From Hibiscus mutabilis (taxonomy: Eukaryota > Streptophyta > Magnoliopsida > Malvales > Malvaceae), in NCBI GenBank assembly GCA_019671005.1, contig CM033741.1:5518001-5582000 (forward strand): a stretch of 64,000 nucleotides of DNA, written 5' to 3'. Below are positions 24,468 to 37,323 of the stretch, one piece after another (the stretch's first letter is position 1; each line of letters begins with the position of its first letter). The notes under the pieces were generated by a model, which did not search any database, had not been told where the DNA came from, and saw only the letters and a program-made list of their open reading frames with translations. The position numbers were made by a program, and so were the translations under genes.

Positions 24468-24813
24468 CAGGGGCGGAGCTCCCTTGGGGCCCAAGGGGGC
24501 CTAACCTCTGTTATAAAATTAAAATATTTGATAGATTTTGATCTAATTATAATTTGGCCCCTGTAAAAATAAATGTTCAAATTTAAAAAATACAAGAATT
24601 TATTAAATATATAATCAAGTAAGGATATTGAACTAAAGACGAATGAGCCCGCATTTTTTGGTCTAATATCAATTTAAGTCCTTATAAGTTTAAATATTAG
24701 ATAAATTAGGCATTGCCCCATGAATTTTGAGTTTTAAATACTTAATAAACCCTTGCATTTTTCAAATTCAATATTTTGACCCCTGTAAATGTTAAATTCT
24801 GGCTCCATCCCTG
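24468..24813. mobile_element. hAT-like non-autonomous element (CAGGGGCGGAGCT end)
   Basis: A 346-bp element with a perfect 8-bp target duplication, TATCAAAG (24460-24467 and 24814-24821). The left end CAGGGGCGGAGCT matches the reverse complement of the right end, CAGGGATGGAGCC. No coding content. Confidence 0.85.
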
Positions 24814-24821
24814 TATCAAAG

Positions 24822-25989
24822 GATTAAAAAATTATAAATAAATATTATCATATAATCAAAGATGATTACAAGATAGTATCTATTCATATATATTATTAAC
24901 TATTTGACAAACACACACCTTTCAAACAAAGCGATTGAACTTGGTCTCCTAGGATGAAGATTATTCGTTTTTCTACTGGGACCACTGGTTGAGTTTGACA
25001 AATCAAATAATTAACAATATATAAAATTATTACTCATTTCGTCCCACAAAGATTGTCCTTATTGACTTTTTAAAAGTCAAAACATTTAAACTTTGACTAT
25101 AATTATACTAAGTATTTTAAATAAATAAATTTTATTAAATATATATTCTAAAACTATTTAATTAGAGGTTTTTAAAATATATTTTTTCATATTTTTATCA
25201 ATAACAGATTTTAAATAATTACGAGTTAAAGTTAAAAAAAATTTACCATAAAAAAGTTAATAATAAATAATATTCGTGGACAGAGAAAATATTTAATATA
25301 CTTAGTGTGATTGTGAAGTTCTTTTTCTTTAAAACGGCTTTGATCTATCTTCATGCAATATTTGATATTAATTTAAATATTAGTTAAAGTTACATAATAC
25401 TAATAGAATAAAATTATTCAGTGTCAGCATATTATTACAGCTCTCTGATTGGCCTCAGTGTTTGATATCTAGGGTTTGTTGGGCTTGGGTTTAATAGACC
25501 CATTGTACCTGTTGGTTTATTTTCTAGGCTTCTTTTTGGGACCTTTGTCCTACCGTGTCTATTTTTTTAATGATTTTATTTATACAGAAACAATTCCATC
25601 GAATAAATAAACAAAACGGAAAATAAAATGAAAATTTTTAATGGAATATATTCCATGCAATGTCAGTCTATTTTTTTAAATAGGTTTAATTTAAAGTTTA
25701 TGAGTTTAGCTTAGAGTTTAAGGGTTTAGGTTTAGAATCTAACGTTTAGAGTTTATAAGTTAAGGTTTAGGTTTTAGGGATATAGATTTAGATTTTAACT
25801 TTTAGATTTAAATTAGACATGCTTGTGAGAAAAAAAAAAGATTTTCACCCCTTGTGGATCAAATATCAACCCAACTTTTATAATTAAATTATTTTTAACA
25901 AGAAATCATATTAATTAAAATAAAGAAAGAAACAACAAAACATATTCCAAAAAGGATTATTATACCATATGCAGGTTGTGAAAAACTTT
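24822..25989. other. Intergenic DNA with a weak Stowaway-like remnant
   Basis: At about 25030-25291 a diverged inverted repeat (TACTCATTTCGTCCCACAAA against the reverse complement of GGACAGAGAAAATATTTA) suggests an old Stowaway-like MITE. At about 25676-25810 there are degenerate TTTAGGG-type words. No gene was seen. Confidence 0.4.
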
Positions 25990-26212
25990 TTGTTTTTGCA
26001 TTCACCTCAATTTTAGGGTTTAAGATTAGAGTTTAAGTTTTAGGATAATAAGGTTAGAGATTTAAGTTTTAACCTATAAACCCTAAATTTTAACACTAAA
26101 CCAAAAATTCTATCAAATGCCCCTAAATTTAAAACTATTACACTTAAACATCTAAGCACTAAACGAATTCCTTAAACTCTAAAATTAAGGCGCTTGTGTA
26201 TGAATAATTACT
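25990..26212. mobile_element. Palindromic MITE-like element, TTTAGGG left / CCCTAAA right (family B)
   Basis: The left half carries TTTTAGGGTTTAAGATT-type words. The right half carries their reverse complements (CCCTAAATTT, CTTAAACTCTAAAATTAAGG). The outer parts, CACCTCAATTTTAGGG on the left and the reverse complement CACAAGCGCCTTAATTTTAG of the right, form an inverted repeat. Related units lie at 37066-37323 and 41264-41505. A further decayed stretch continues to about 26480. Confidence 0.5.
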
Positions 26213-26746
26213 TATTCTAAAATATAAAAGAAACTTGATCAAAAATTAAGAATTTGGTTCATAGGGATTATAATTTAAAATTTTAATATTAGGATTTAAA
26301 TTTTGAGTTATATTTTGATTACTTGTGTAAGAACATTTTAGACAACTCTTCTTATTTCAACTATAAATTTTAAAACTTAAATTTCTATTCCTACATCCAA
26401 ACCTTAAATTTTAACTATAAATCATAAATTCTAAATACTATAATCTAATACCCTAAACTCTAAAATCGATGAACTTTTACACAAGAATATGTATCAAAAA
26501 AATTTTCTTATATTTTAAAGTTAAAATAACCATGTTAACAAAACCAGGAGATTTAATTCTAGATTTAATGCTGGTTTTACAGCTTAGTTAACAAAACTGA
26601 CAGAAACCAGCTAATATTGAGGATTAAAATTACACAGAAGCAACCAAACTTTTGACATACTTGCAATAATCCACCAAAAAACTAACAAAGGGAAACTGAT
26701 CCACTTCACAACCAGGTGGTCTTTACAATCAACAAACAAAGACAAT

Positions 26747-29700
26747 TCATGGGTTTGATGGGCATTCCACAAGCTTCTTTCTCGACTCTTTAATGGCATT
26801 TTCATCGTCTTCAACTGTACGGGACAGGGTTTCCCCAGCCTCTGGGTTTCCATTTCTTCCTACACTTGCAAAAGAATTCTCTTGAACCGGTTCCACTGCA
26901 GGTTCGTCACGTGTTCTCAATGTAAAGCCCCGTCCTCTCAGCAAACAGTTGTATGCATGCGCATCGAAAGACTCCCTGCTGAAATGGGATCGAATCGCAG
27001 AACTGAACAACAGTTGCATCGACCGTTTCTTCTCAGGGAATTCACGCAGTGATATTCGGCAAATAGGGCATGTGGAATGCTGTTGTAGCCACATATCGAT
27101 GCATGTTACATGGAAGGAATGCCCACAATAGGGGAGGATTCGCAAGGTGTCTTCGCAGCGGTATTCCGAAAGGCAAACTGTGCACCTGCGGCACATAGCA
27201 ATTCAACATTTTTAGTAGCTGGGTCCGGATTAAGATGCTATAAGCAATCCAACTGAAGAAAATACGTAAAAATTTCTAAAAACACAAATTATTTATGAAA
27301 TAAATAAGAAGCCCGGAATGCAAGAACACTTTAAATTGCAATATTAAAGAACTGTAGTCTGTCATGTAGAATCATCAGTTACATTATCATAAGAATCATG
27401 AAGCAAAATGATTCATCGACCCTCGATCGTACTTCGGAGTTTTGCTCTGTATTGCTCCGACTTCATTATTCTACAAATTTCATAGTCCTAAACTTGTGTT
27501 CAACACATTTCCGAACAAGATCCCATCTATCTGACACCCACACCTAAATTCGACTCTGAGTAATATAGCTTTCACTCATCTAAACAACCTGAAGTAGCTC
27601 TATCATCCAAAAGTATAAGAAAGATAAAATCAAATTCAACTTGAACTATGTTTCTGAAGTCTGAACTACTCAAATTGAGCATTATGATACTTGAACTCAG
27701 CTCAACTGATAGCTTGAACTACTCGAGCTTGTGCTTGGCTCAAGAATGATAAAATCAAATTCAACTCGAATAACTTGTGAGTTGAGTATAAATGTCTCAT
27801 TTACACCCCCAGTTTACACAAACCAAACCCGAAATTGACCACACATAAAACGGTCTAAAATCTGAAACAACCCAAACCAAAAATACTTGAAATTGAAACA
27901 CCTTGCATTTTAAATGATTCGAACTCAAAATCATGTCGACATGACCTAAAGCTCAAAGTAAATCTGAACTCAAACCCTTCCAAGTGCCACCTGTAGCCAT
28001 TTCAGATTTAGTGGGAGAAAATAAATAAACAACTGCCTCCACTTTTTATTTGATGGAACAACCAACAACCTCCACTTAACATGATAATTGGCATCTTCAT
28101 CCATTGATAGTGGAGAATGCCTTAGGTCAACCTCAAGGCAGTAAGCTTTGCAATTATTATTGTTATGCAAAAATTCTCAAAACCGTACTTTTTGTATAGC
28201 AGGTCGATGACCGCTTAAAAAGGATAGATATATGATTAAAAAATAGTGTGATAAGGGGGAAATGTAAAGAATACGCTCTTCGCTACTCCTTCAATGAAGA
28301 TGCTAACTTTATCAAAGTTTTATAATCGGAAAAAGGGGAACCCAGAAGTTTGCTTGATTGCTAATCTGAACATCATTTTTGCAAGCCGTACTCGTTCTGA
28401 GGAAAGCATCTTTGATAATCTTTGCCTAAGAAGTCTCTATCAACTAGTCTCTTATTGAACATTTCAAAAGAATAATTAACATTGGGTATGATCACTAAAA
28501 ATGCAGAGGGATCAAATCATAATTGAAAATATGGCACGTTTATAGCACAAAAAGTAACAGATGATAGAACATGGGAAGGCAGCCTATATCTAGGCATGTG
28601 GGATAAAGAATAACGCTTCACATCTACACTGCCATGAGAAAAATGCAAAATTTTAATAATAACACCCCTCCCTCCCCCAAATGTTATGTAAAATTAAAAG
28701 GCCTCAAATTATTGAGCATATTCCTTTATTGGGACCCAAATGCACCTTGGTGTCGGAAACTAGTTCATGAAGCAAATATGACAGGCCATAGGTCACGCCT
28801 ACATCTTCTGAGCTTCTAATTGGCAAGAAGGAAACTGGAAAAAAGAAGGAAATTTCAAGCACAGAGAACTTTAGCTAACTTCAGAAATCTAGCACTAGCA
28901 CACTTTGTTGCTCTGACTGTTCATTTTTCTTTATCTGTTCCCAAAACTCGTGTCTGAAGCATATCTAGACATGAGAATGGTGATACGATTCTCCAAGAAA
29001 CCTCAAAATACATAGAAAAACTTTAAAAAAGTTGAACATTCCCTATCAGCAAATACCTATGTCCGTTACTTCCACCAGATTCAAAGTAAAATGGTTAGCA
29101 ATAGGTGAGAGGCATTGCTTGGAAACAGTAAACAACAAGGGTCAGTCACTATGTTTTCCTACTAGAAATATCTGTGTTTCCCTACTAGTTTTTGGTCATG
29201 GGGTATTAGGACATAAAGATTTTTTTTTTGAGTCAATATATCTCCCTTTGGTCAATCTATGCTTCTTCTTTTCCCTGAACTTCCTCTCTTTCCCTCATAT
29301 CCCCTGATCTCCATTTGTCCCTATTTCCCTGCCTCTTGTGAATCAAGTTTAGAAAAACAGAACCAAAATTTCTAAAACACCAGGCCATTCGAGATTACAT
29401 CCATTTTCTTCATCGCACAAGCATTTCATCATAACATGTCATCACTATAGCATCAATGTGGGACAATTTCCCCATTGTTCGTACTATTTGTAATTTTGTA
29501 TACATACAATCAAGGCGGAATCTACCAAAGATTTCAACTCTCCCATATATCCATCTCCCTCCACTTATGTTGTGCCTTCTATTCTTGATATCTCATTGAT
29601 TGCTCTGTCCTATGCTACTTGCATGCTGGTATGATTGTCGAATGTATGTGTCTGACACTGGCATGTTTAAATTTTTTTGAGTTTTCCATGCATTTGGAGG

Positions 29701-31213
29701 AAATATAGAGGGTCATCTTCCCACCATGCCCATATCTAATGTGTTGGACAATTGTTGAACATGGGCACTCCAAGGAAAATGAAGAGTGAGAGCAACATAA
29801 GCTTTGTCTCTTCCCTCATTGTTATTTTAACTCTATAATTTGCAGAATAAATGGTCCAAAATACAGGGAAAAGACTAAAAAGCCAAAACATCTGACTAAT
29901 TCCCATCTAAAAACATTTACGGACAAAACCAGGAAGAAATACTTAGAATTTGCACTCACAGAAGTAGCACCAATATCTGAACAACCGTCCATGGTCACAT
30001 TAATAACCAGCCTATTATCACATTTGTGACTTGATAATGTTTCATGGCCTTAAAGTAAAACCTTTCAATTTGCCAAACCACTTCATTCGGCATTCATCTC
30101 AATAGTGGTTTGAGCTCGAAAATCCAAAGGAATGATAATGCTTAATGCAAACATATTCACTATGAAAAGAAAAATGAATACGCCAAAATTTAATATCAAA
30201 CCTGCAAATCCTAGGCATCTAGCTCTTTTTCATGGAAAGAAGGAAAAATTATCTTCATCATATAACGTAAAATATGTATATAGTAAAGAAACATGCAGTA
30301 ATTTCCGAAACAAAGCAAGGTTCCAAGCACATACTGAGCATCTTTGTTAGCTGAGAAGCACTCATCACAGAAATTCTTTGTCGGGAAATTTGCAACAACA
30401 ACAGGCTCAAGACCGTGTATACCGCGTTCGAGCTGCACATACGAAATTCAACATCATGAAAATGACTCAAATTTACTTGAATTAATTTCTGATTTTCATT
30501 TTTGCCTGGCTGATTGTAGCAAAATGTCCAACTATGTTGCTCAAATTCTTCAATTTTTTTTCTAGGAATCTGCATGTCCAACACATATTTTCCAAGAACA
30601 CTCCAAATGCATGTAAATTTGGGAAATATTGAACATATCAGTCGGACACATAATCCGAGACTCTCACCCATGTCTGAATAACAGAGTGTGCTGATACCAG
30701 TTATATACCTAAAATGACACACTTTCTCCTCTACCTTCTAGATCACATATCAACAAAGCCATTGAAGCCTAAAAGCCAAGAATCCTTTAAAATCATTACA
30801 TAACTTTTAAGAAACTTAAGAAAAACTTCTGAACCAACCACCCAAAAAGAAAACAATAAATATTTTATATTTTAAAAAATGATAGGAAACAATTGCTTTC
30901 CATCAGTATAGTTGAACATCCAACCAAACCAGATTTGTTAATAAAACCCAATTTTTTTTTAAAAAAAAATAAACAGAACACAACCCAGTTGTGGAAATTT
31001 AAGAATTTAGCCCCCCCAAAAAAACTTTACTTAAAAAAGAAAAAAAAAACTTACCATACTAAGATCAGATCTTGAAGAAACTGCGAGAGATCTCCGAGAA
31101 GCACTGAGCCGAATCCGAGCACAAATCAGACGTGTACAAATGAACACTATGAACATAATACTCACCGTGAAACCTATAACCGTCATCACCAAATTTAACC
31201 CTCCTGATGTCAT
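26747..31213 (-). CDS. RING-H2 (ATL-like) E3 ubiquitin ligase, 3 exons, 231 aa
   Basis: Exons on the minus strand: 31055-31213, 30335-30432, 26747-27185; phases agree and the stop is TGA. Residues ~6-31 form one hydrophobic membrane helix near the N-terminus, followed by a basic Ser/Arg segment. A GLEPVVVANFPT segment resembles the GLD motif of ATL proteins. The RING-H2 finger spans 87-128: CTVC, then C106-G-H108, H111, C114, CPIC at 125-128, with Trp118 in the position used for E2 contact. The C-terminal ~100 residues are hydrophilic. The family attaches ubiquitin to membrane-associated or soluble targets; this protein's target is unknown. The second intron (27186-30334, 3.1 kb) is unusually long and separates the GLD-like exon from the RING exon. 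Confidence 0.87.
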
Positions 31214-32199
31214 TTTTTTCTAATTATATATTTGCTCTACGAAAACAAACATAGAAAAACACCTTCTTTGACAGAAAAGAAAATCAACTTCACAAGCTCA
31301 TTACAATCAGCAGAAACAAAACTGAAGAAATTCCAAGACAACCCATTTTCGATTCACACCGTCGGAATATGAAATTGAAGGCTTTAGTGGGAGTGACAAA
31401 GTGAAACCACATGAAGTGAAAGGGTTTGAGGTTTGATGGCGACTGTTCCATTGTTGGGAACAGAGAGGGAATCCATGAGGGGGAAAATATAAAAAAAGGG
31501 AAACTTTTGCTGGGAAGAATCAGTGAGATTTGCGGGAGAGATTAGTGTGGATTTGAATCCTTTTTAAAGCCTAGTCTTGGATTCGAAGGAAGAAAAGCTG
31601 AATACTGATCCGACCAGGGTGTGTTGCTCGTTTTACTAACATTGGTTCAAGTTTCATGGTTAAAATATTTGGACAATCCTCTTCAATATATAGTAAAACA
31701 TGTTGCCATACGTTTGGACTTTGGATCATGATACAAGGGTTCACTTTCAAATATATATGTTATTCTATACATTATAGTATACTTTTGCAGATTTGTTTAT
31801 AAAATGTACTAAAATTTTATCAAGGGTTGAAAGTAGAAAAAGTATTACGGTGACAATATATTAAGAATGTTTAAAATATAAATGATTTTATATAAAAAAT
31901 AAAAATAAATAATTTGATCAACCGGTCAAATATATTTTCTCATCGCCAAACATTATTTATGTGAAGTTATACTTGAAAAAAATGCTTAAATTATATTGGT
32001 GGTTATCAAACTTTTAATCCGCGTGTAGAGTACGACTACAAAAATCGAAAATTTTTGTTTATTGTCGATAAGAAATATTTTTTAACCATTAACTATTAAA
32101 TAGATAATACAATTAATGTTTAAATATCAATTTTTAATAAATTAAATTCACCAATAAAATGACGACATACATAATATTTTAGTAATGGAAAATGGAAGG
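31214..32199. other. Upstream of the RING-H2 gene, then AT-rich spacer
   Basis: The first ~400 nt are moderately GC-rich and probably hold the 5' leader and proximal promoter of the minus-strand RING-H2 gene. The rest is AT-rich with no supported feature. Confidence 0.35.
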
Positions 32200-32290
32200 A
32201 AACATGAAAAAGGGGCTATAGCCTATAAGGGATCAAACCAAGACCTTACAAACGAAATGTCGACGCCCAACCACGAGAAAGTAAAGAATT
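32200..32290 (-). mobile_element. tRNA-derived SINE fragment, probable
   Basis: On the minus strand TCGTGGTTGGGCGTCGACAT contains an A-box-like start and TTGGTTTGATCCC is a good B box about 35 nt later. Boundaries are approximate. Confidence 0.45.
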
Positions 32291-32458
32291 TTGTTATGTT
32301 TCGACAAAACATTGTATTGTGGTTATAATGTGACATGAAAAATAAGGAAAATTTTAAAACGACCTAATTAGGGTCAAACCCGGATTAGATAAATGAAATT
32401 AATTTAACTGTTAAAGTTTAACTTAAATACTATTTGTTGTCAAAATATATCAAAAGCC

Positions 32459-32730
32459 TTGCGTAGTCTAGTGGTCATGGGCAGAGTTAGAAATTTATCT
32501 AAGAATTATTGTTTTTTTAACGATATTCAAGATGAGTTCATTATTTATAAAGGGGTGTCAATTATATATTATTTTTAATTTTTATATACAAATTATATAA
32601 AAAAATACGATTTTCCAAAAATTTTGACACCCCAATGCTATATGTGGCTTCGCCCATGCTAGTGGTTAGTTGTTATATACACCCCAGAGTTTCAGGTTTG
32701 ATTGAAATTAATCCATTAAAAATGACATGT
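32459..32730 (+). mobile_element. tRNA-derived SINE split by a hAT-like insertion
   Basis: Removing the 183-bp insert plus one copy of its target duplication joins GCGTAGTCTAGTGGT with TAGTTGTTATATACACCCCA. This gives a clear A box (TAGTCTAGTGGTTAG) followed by a B box (CAGGTTTGATTG, about 32693-32704). This is the layout of a plant tRNA-derived SINE head. Confidence 0.55.
32476..32658. mobile_element. hAT-like MITE inserted in a SINE A box
   Basis: A 183-bp element with ends CATGGGCAGAG and reverse-complement right end CATGGGCGAAGCC. It has a perfect 8-bp target duplication, CTAGTGGT (32468-32475 and 32659-32666). No coding content. Confidence 0.82.
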
Positions 32731-33727
32731 AAGAGTGTCGTATCAGTTGTCGTTAGTCGTTTAATGATCTAGTATTAAAATGCAATTTTATTTAACAACA
32801 ATAATTTTAATGATTCTTTTTACTTATGTGATCATATTACAAACACCCTAAAAGTTGTGTCCACTTGTATAATTTACCCTTGTTAATTTTGGTTGCTTGT
32901 TTGATTAAATGCCTTGTATAGTACGACACTAGCTTGCATTGTTGACCTACTACAAGAACTATCTGCATACTTCAGTCTAATTATATCCATAAATGCACAA
33001 TGCAGACCGCACGTCACTTTACCTGATTGTATTGGTTTAATCGATTTAATTAGTCACGTATAATAATTAATTAAAAACATGTATTTACTTTAATTGTTAT
33101 AATCTATAAACGCAACAGGCGGTCGCATACATTGTAAAATGATTAAGAATCTATAAATAGATATTATTTTGTAATTATTTTTATACTATTCACAAAATTG
33201 TTATAATTTATATTAATGATAAATTCCATACCGAGTTTATAGATGTATTGAAGGGGTGTTAAAAGTGCAGTCGCACCCCTAAAAATTTTAGATTCTCATA
33301 TAGTTAGGGTCGGTCATGGACTTTTAGTAGCAAAGAGCTAATCTAAAAATTGAATCATAAATAAGAGATTTAAATTGTGGTTAGACTTTAATTATTTATT
33401 ATTTTACTTTTTAAGCCTCGTCCAAGCTGGCCATCAGGTGACAGCAACTACAAATCGGCCTCCAACATCAGTTCTAAGTCATATCTTACGTGTATAATTA
33501 ACTAGTTTGTCTATTAAGAAAAAACTAGTTTGTATACCTGTGTGATGCTCTGGCTAATTGCTTTAATTTCATGTATATTTACAAATTAACCATTTTTTAG
33601 TTTAGATAAATTATATTGACCCCTTTTTTAATCACATTCAATGTGTTATAACAAAAATGCGAGAATGATATAATCATTAAATTATAAAAATAAAAGCATT
33701 ACCCTAGTAATTAATAATTATAGCTAA
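32731..33727. other. Intergenic DNA with a SINE 3' relic
   Basis: About 33105-33190 resembles the 3' part of the SINE at 14536-14700 (GATTAAGAATCTATAAATAG). The rest is AT-rich and non-coding. Confidence 0.35.
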
Positions 33728-33735
33728 ACTACACT

Positions 33736-34023
33736 CAGTGGTGGTAAAAAAGTTTGGGGCAACTTTAAACCTTAAAAAATTAGATGTTAAACTGAAGTTT
33801 TAAATTTTTTGAAGGGTTTGATTTATAACTTTTTTAAAAAATTAGGGTATAAATAAAATTTTTAAAATTTTGAGAGGTTTAAAGAGAACTTCTAAAATTT
33901 ATGGGAGATTTAATTAAAATCAAGATTTTTTTTAAAAAAAAATAAGGGACAAAATACTAGTTTTTCAAAAAAAAAGGGGGGGGGGGTCATGCCCGTACAA
34001 GTTTTAATTGTGTTCCGTCCCTA
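33736..34023. mobile_element. hAT-like non-autonomous element (CAGTGGTGG end)
   Basis: 288 bp. The left end is CAGTGGTGG and the reverse complement of the right end is TAGGGACGG. The flanking octamers are ACTACACT (33728-33735) and ACTACATT (34024-34031), 7 of 8 matching. An 11-base G-run lies near 33976-33986. Confidence 0.7.
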
Positions 34024-34322
34024 ACTACATTCGATGATCACTCAAGTTGCACATTATGATACTTTAACTCGAGTCGCTCAAGAACTTGAGGTGATCATGT
34101 ATAGATCAACAAACAATTAAATTAAATTCGTTATTTTAAAATAAATTTAAATAATTCATGTCCATAAAATATCTACTATACAGCCTTAACCAAAACTTGA
34201 TTGTGAAATTAAATTAAAAATCTCTTAAATAAATGAAAAACAATCCATTTGTTTTTTAAAACAAAAAAGGTGAAATGCCAATAATTAGAAGTTTGTGGAG
34301 AAAAAAGCACACACAGTATGGT

Positions 34323-34977
34323 CAGATGTGGCAAACAAGTAGTTCGAGTCGGGTTCGGTTCAGGTTATTTTAGTTCGGGTCAGGTTCAATTTTAATTATA
34401 TTCAGTTTCGGTTTATTTCAGGTCAGATAGGGTCAGGTTCGGTTTTAATTCGGGTCTATAGTGATTCGGGTCGAGTCACGTCAGTTTGGTTGCTTTTTGG
34501 GTCGATTGATATCGAGTTGAATATTTTCGGGTCGATTGATTTCGGGTCGGGTTAATATCAGTTCAATAGGAGATCGATATGTTTTAGTCGTATTTTCATG
34601 TCGGGTCGGTTTTCTACACCCATATATGGCTTTATAAAGCCAGTATATTTGACTTTTTAGTGAGTTGTGCGGCAGTTCACATCAAATATTTATTTATTTC
34701 TTTTAATATCTTTTCTTTATTTCGGGTTGCCTTATGTTCGGATAAAATCGGTTCTAGTCCATTCGGTTTGCTTAAAAATCGGTTTAGGTTTGTTCGGTTA
34801 GGTTGAAAATCATATCGAGCTCATATCGGTTCAACTAAAAATTGGGTTGATTTCGGTTTGATTCGGTTTATTTTGAGTTTCAGATCAAGTTTAATTATCA
34901 TTTTCTGATCAATATCGATTCTCGAATCGGGTAAAATCGATTCGGGTCTAGGGTCTCGGGTCAGTTTGCCAGTTCTA
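34323..34977. mobile_element. hAT-like element with GGTTCGGGTC-type word repeats (second copy)
   Basis: 655 bp, close in layout to 7656-8319. The left end is CAGATGTGGCAA and the reverse complement of the right end is TAGAACTGGCAA. The flanks are AGTATGGT (34315-34322) and AGTATGAA (34978-34985), sharing six bases. The interior is a degenerate GGTTCGGGTCAGGTT / TTTCGGGTCG array with a ~130-nt non-repetitive insert at about 34600-34730. Confidence 0.7.
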
Positions 34978-35019
34978 AGTATGAATAATGACATTTAGCT
35001 TTATAGAAAAGATTATCAA

Positions 35020-35201
35020 CAGTGGTGGATCTCGTGTATGTGTGGGTGGACATGTGTCAATCTTGAACTTTTTAAAGTTTACACATTTATTTTCAGTTTT
35101 TTTTATAAATTAATTTTTTTTTAATATTTATAACGTGTGTCCATCATGAATTTTTAAAATTTTATGTGTTCACCTCAAATATATTTATAGATCCATAACT
35201 A
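35020..35201. mobile_element. hAT-like MITE (CAGTGGTGGATCT end)
   Basis: 182 bp with a perfect 8-bp duplication, ATTATCAA (35012-35019 and 35202-35209). The left end is CAGTGGTGGATCT and the reverse complement of the right end is TAGTTATGGATCT, 10 of 13 matching. It begins only 34 nt after the right flank of the previous element. Confidence 0.82.
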
Positions 35202-35627
35202 ATTATCAACACCCTCCAACTTGTGTTTAAAGTTGTCCGGTTGCTAAATTACAAATGATGATTACAAATAGAAAGAAAGCAAAACAGCATGATGAGTGAT
35301 GATCATATTTGAAAAGTACATTCCATTATATTACAATTCAGAAAAATATATATCACTAGATATTTCAAGGACTTGTTTCTCAAAGTTCCCCACTTTAAAC
35401 AAATTGAAAATTTATCTCAAATTTGCATGTTTTTAACTTTTTACGTTGAATTTAGAGTAAATGCATCAATGTTTAGAAACTTTTCATTTTTGTTTGTATG
35501 AATCCAGAACCAATTATCAAATTCTAAAAATGGTGAAAAAAAACCAACACCCCAAATAATTTTTTTAATAAAAACCCACAAAATTAAATGTTGAGCATGG
35601 CCATTGAAATGAAATAAAAATAAGGGC

Positions 35628-35869
35628 TTAAATTTGATACACGGGCTGTGTAAATTTTACACAAGCATACTTATTTATATTATAAATTAAAATTAAACAT
35701 AAACCTTAAAAAATAAAACCCCGGACTCTAAACTACAATTTTAAATTCTAAACACTAACATTAAATTTTAAACTCTACAATTTAAACCTCTAAACTCTAA
35801 ACCCTGATCCCTAAAACTAAAAGACTCATATAAATTTTAGTTTACACAACTTGTGTATCTAAGTTTTTC
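35628..35869 (-). mobile_element. MITE-like element with TTTAGGG-type interior (family A, copy 2)
   Basis: The left end TTAAATTTGATACACGGGCT and the reverse complement of the right end (AAAACTTAGATACACAAGTT) form an inverted repeat. The interior reads CCCTAAA-type words on the plus strand, opposite to copy 1 at 16254. Confidence 0.6.
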
Positions 35870-36536
35870 TCTAAAAATAAATAGAGGTCATAGTTAAGAA
35901 AATTGTATATTGTTCATGAGATATTTATCAAATATCTCCAACTTGTTTGTAAAGGTGTAGGCAACTTGGAAAATAAAATGATGGTGTCTGCTCGAGTCTG
36001 AGGCTATATAAAAACTAAAAAAAAAATCTAAAATGATTTTATCAGTAATTACTATATAAAAACTAAAAAAAATGATGGCAAACTGTCACGGTCGTTGTGT
36101 TTCTATTTAAAGAATAATTAAAGTTAATGTACTCATTAAAAAAATTGCTATTTAGGGTTTAATCTCTGTTATCATAGTTGACTTAAGAAACAAACTAATC
36201 AATATGTTAAAAAAGCAAGTCTAGAGATTTTTATAGATTTGGTTCGGGCTTGCGGTTTAAATTTCAATTTTGCGATTTTTCATATCAATATTTATAGTAT
36301 AGTTTAAATAAGTTTATATCATCTATATTATTTCTTTAAATCTCTGATTGAATTTATTGGTGAAAGACTAAAAATAAAAAAAAATAAACTTACAGTTTGA
36401 ATCTCCTTGAACAAAGCAAAACAAATTTAACCTTTTGAGGTAATAAATAACCTTATATTTTAGGATATTTATTAAATCAAACTTTACTTTTGCTATTTTG
36501 GATGTATTCTTGATTTTTGTAAGGTTATGTCTTAGG

Positions 36537-36782
36537 AAAAAACTTGGATACGTGTCTTTTAGTTTTAGGGGTTAGGATTTTAGTTTAGGATTTAAGGTTT
36601 AGGGGTTTAGGTCGTAGGGTTTATAATTTAAGGTTAGTGTTTATAATTTATTGTATATAGTTTAAGGTTTAGGGTTTAGTTTTTTAGGGTTAGGGTTAAG
36701 AATTTAGGATTTGAATTTTTATAGTGTAAATACACAGTCTTGTATAAAATTAATTTTACACAGCCTGTGTATCAAAGCTTTA
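36537..36782 (+). mobile_element. MITE-like element with TTTAGGG-type interior (family A, copy 3)
   Basis: It starts AAAACTTGGATACGTGTC, having apparently lost part of the GGCTGTGTAAAC block, and ends in ACACAGCCTGTGTATCAAAG. The interior (about 36560-36710) is GGGGTTAGGATTTTAGTTTA-type sequence. Confidence 0.6.
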
Positions 36783-37065
36783 CCCTACGTCTTACGTGTA
36801 GTTTAAAATAAAAAAATTGTATGCATATTCACTTTTTTATATAAAAAACTTAAATTATAAAGGAAAGTTTCGATGCACAATTTGTATGGACTGAAATTTA
36901 TATAAATTTGTTGAATTTAAAGGTTTAAATTGTTAGAAGTTATGATTTAAAGTTTTAGGAATAGAGATTTTATTTTATAAAATTTAAATAAAAAAGTATA
37001 ATTTTTGACACTTGTGTGTTAAAAGTATGGATTTAAATTCATACACGGGTGATAGGAAAAAGGAT

Positions 37066-37323
37066 TGTACAAGTGCCTAAAATTTAGGGTTGAAGGAATT
37101 AGTTCAAAGTTTAGAGTTTCAGTTTTATATGTTTAGGGTTTGAATTTTGGGTTTGGAGTTAAGTGAAATATTATTGGTGATTCATGTTTTAACATGTCAA
37201 CCCTAAATTATAAACATAAACTATAAATTCTAATTATATGCCTTAAATTTTAATCACAAACCTTAAATTATAAACCTTTATACCTAAATTTATAAACCCT
37301 AAAATTGAGACACCTATGTAAAC
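37066..37323. mobile_element. Palindromic MITE-like element (family B)
   Basis: The left end TGTACAAGTGCCTAAAATTT pairs with the reverse complement of the right end (GTTTACATAGGTGTCTCAAT). The interior goes from TTTAGGG-type to CCCTAAA-type words. Confidence 0.5.
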
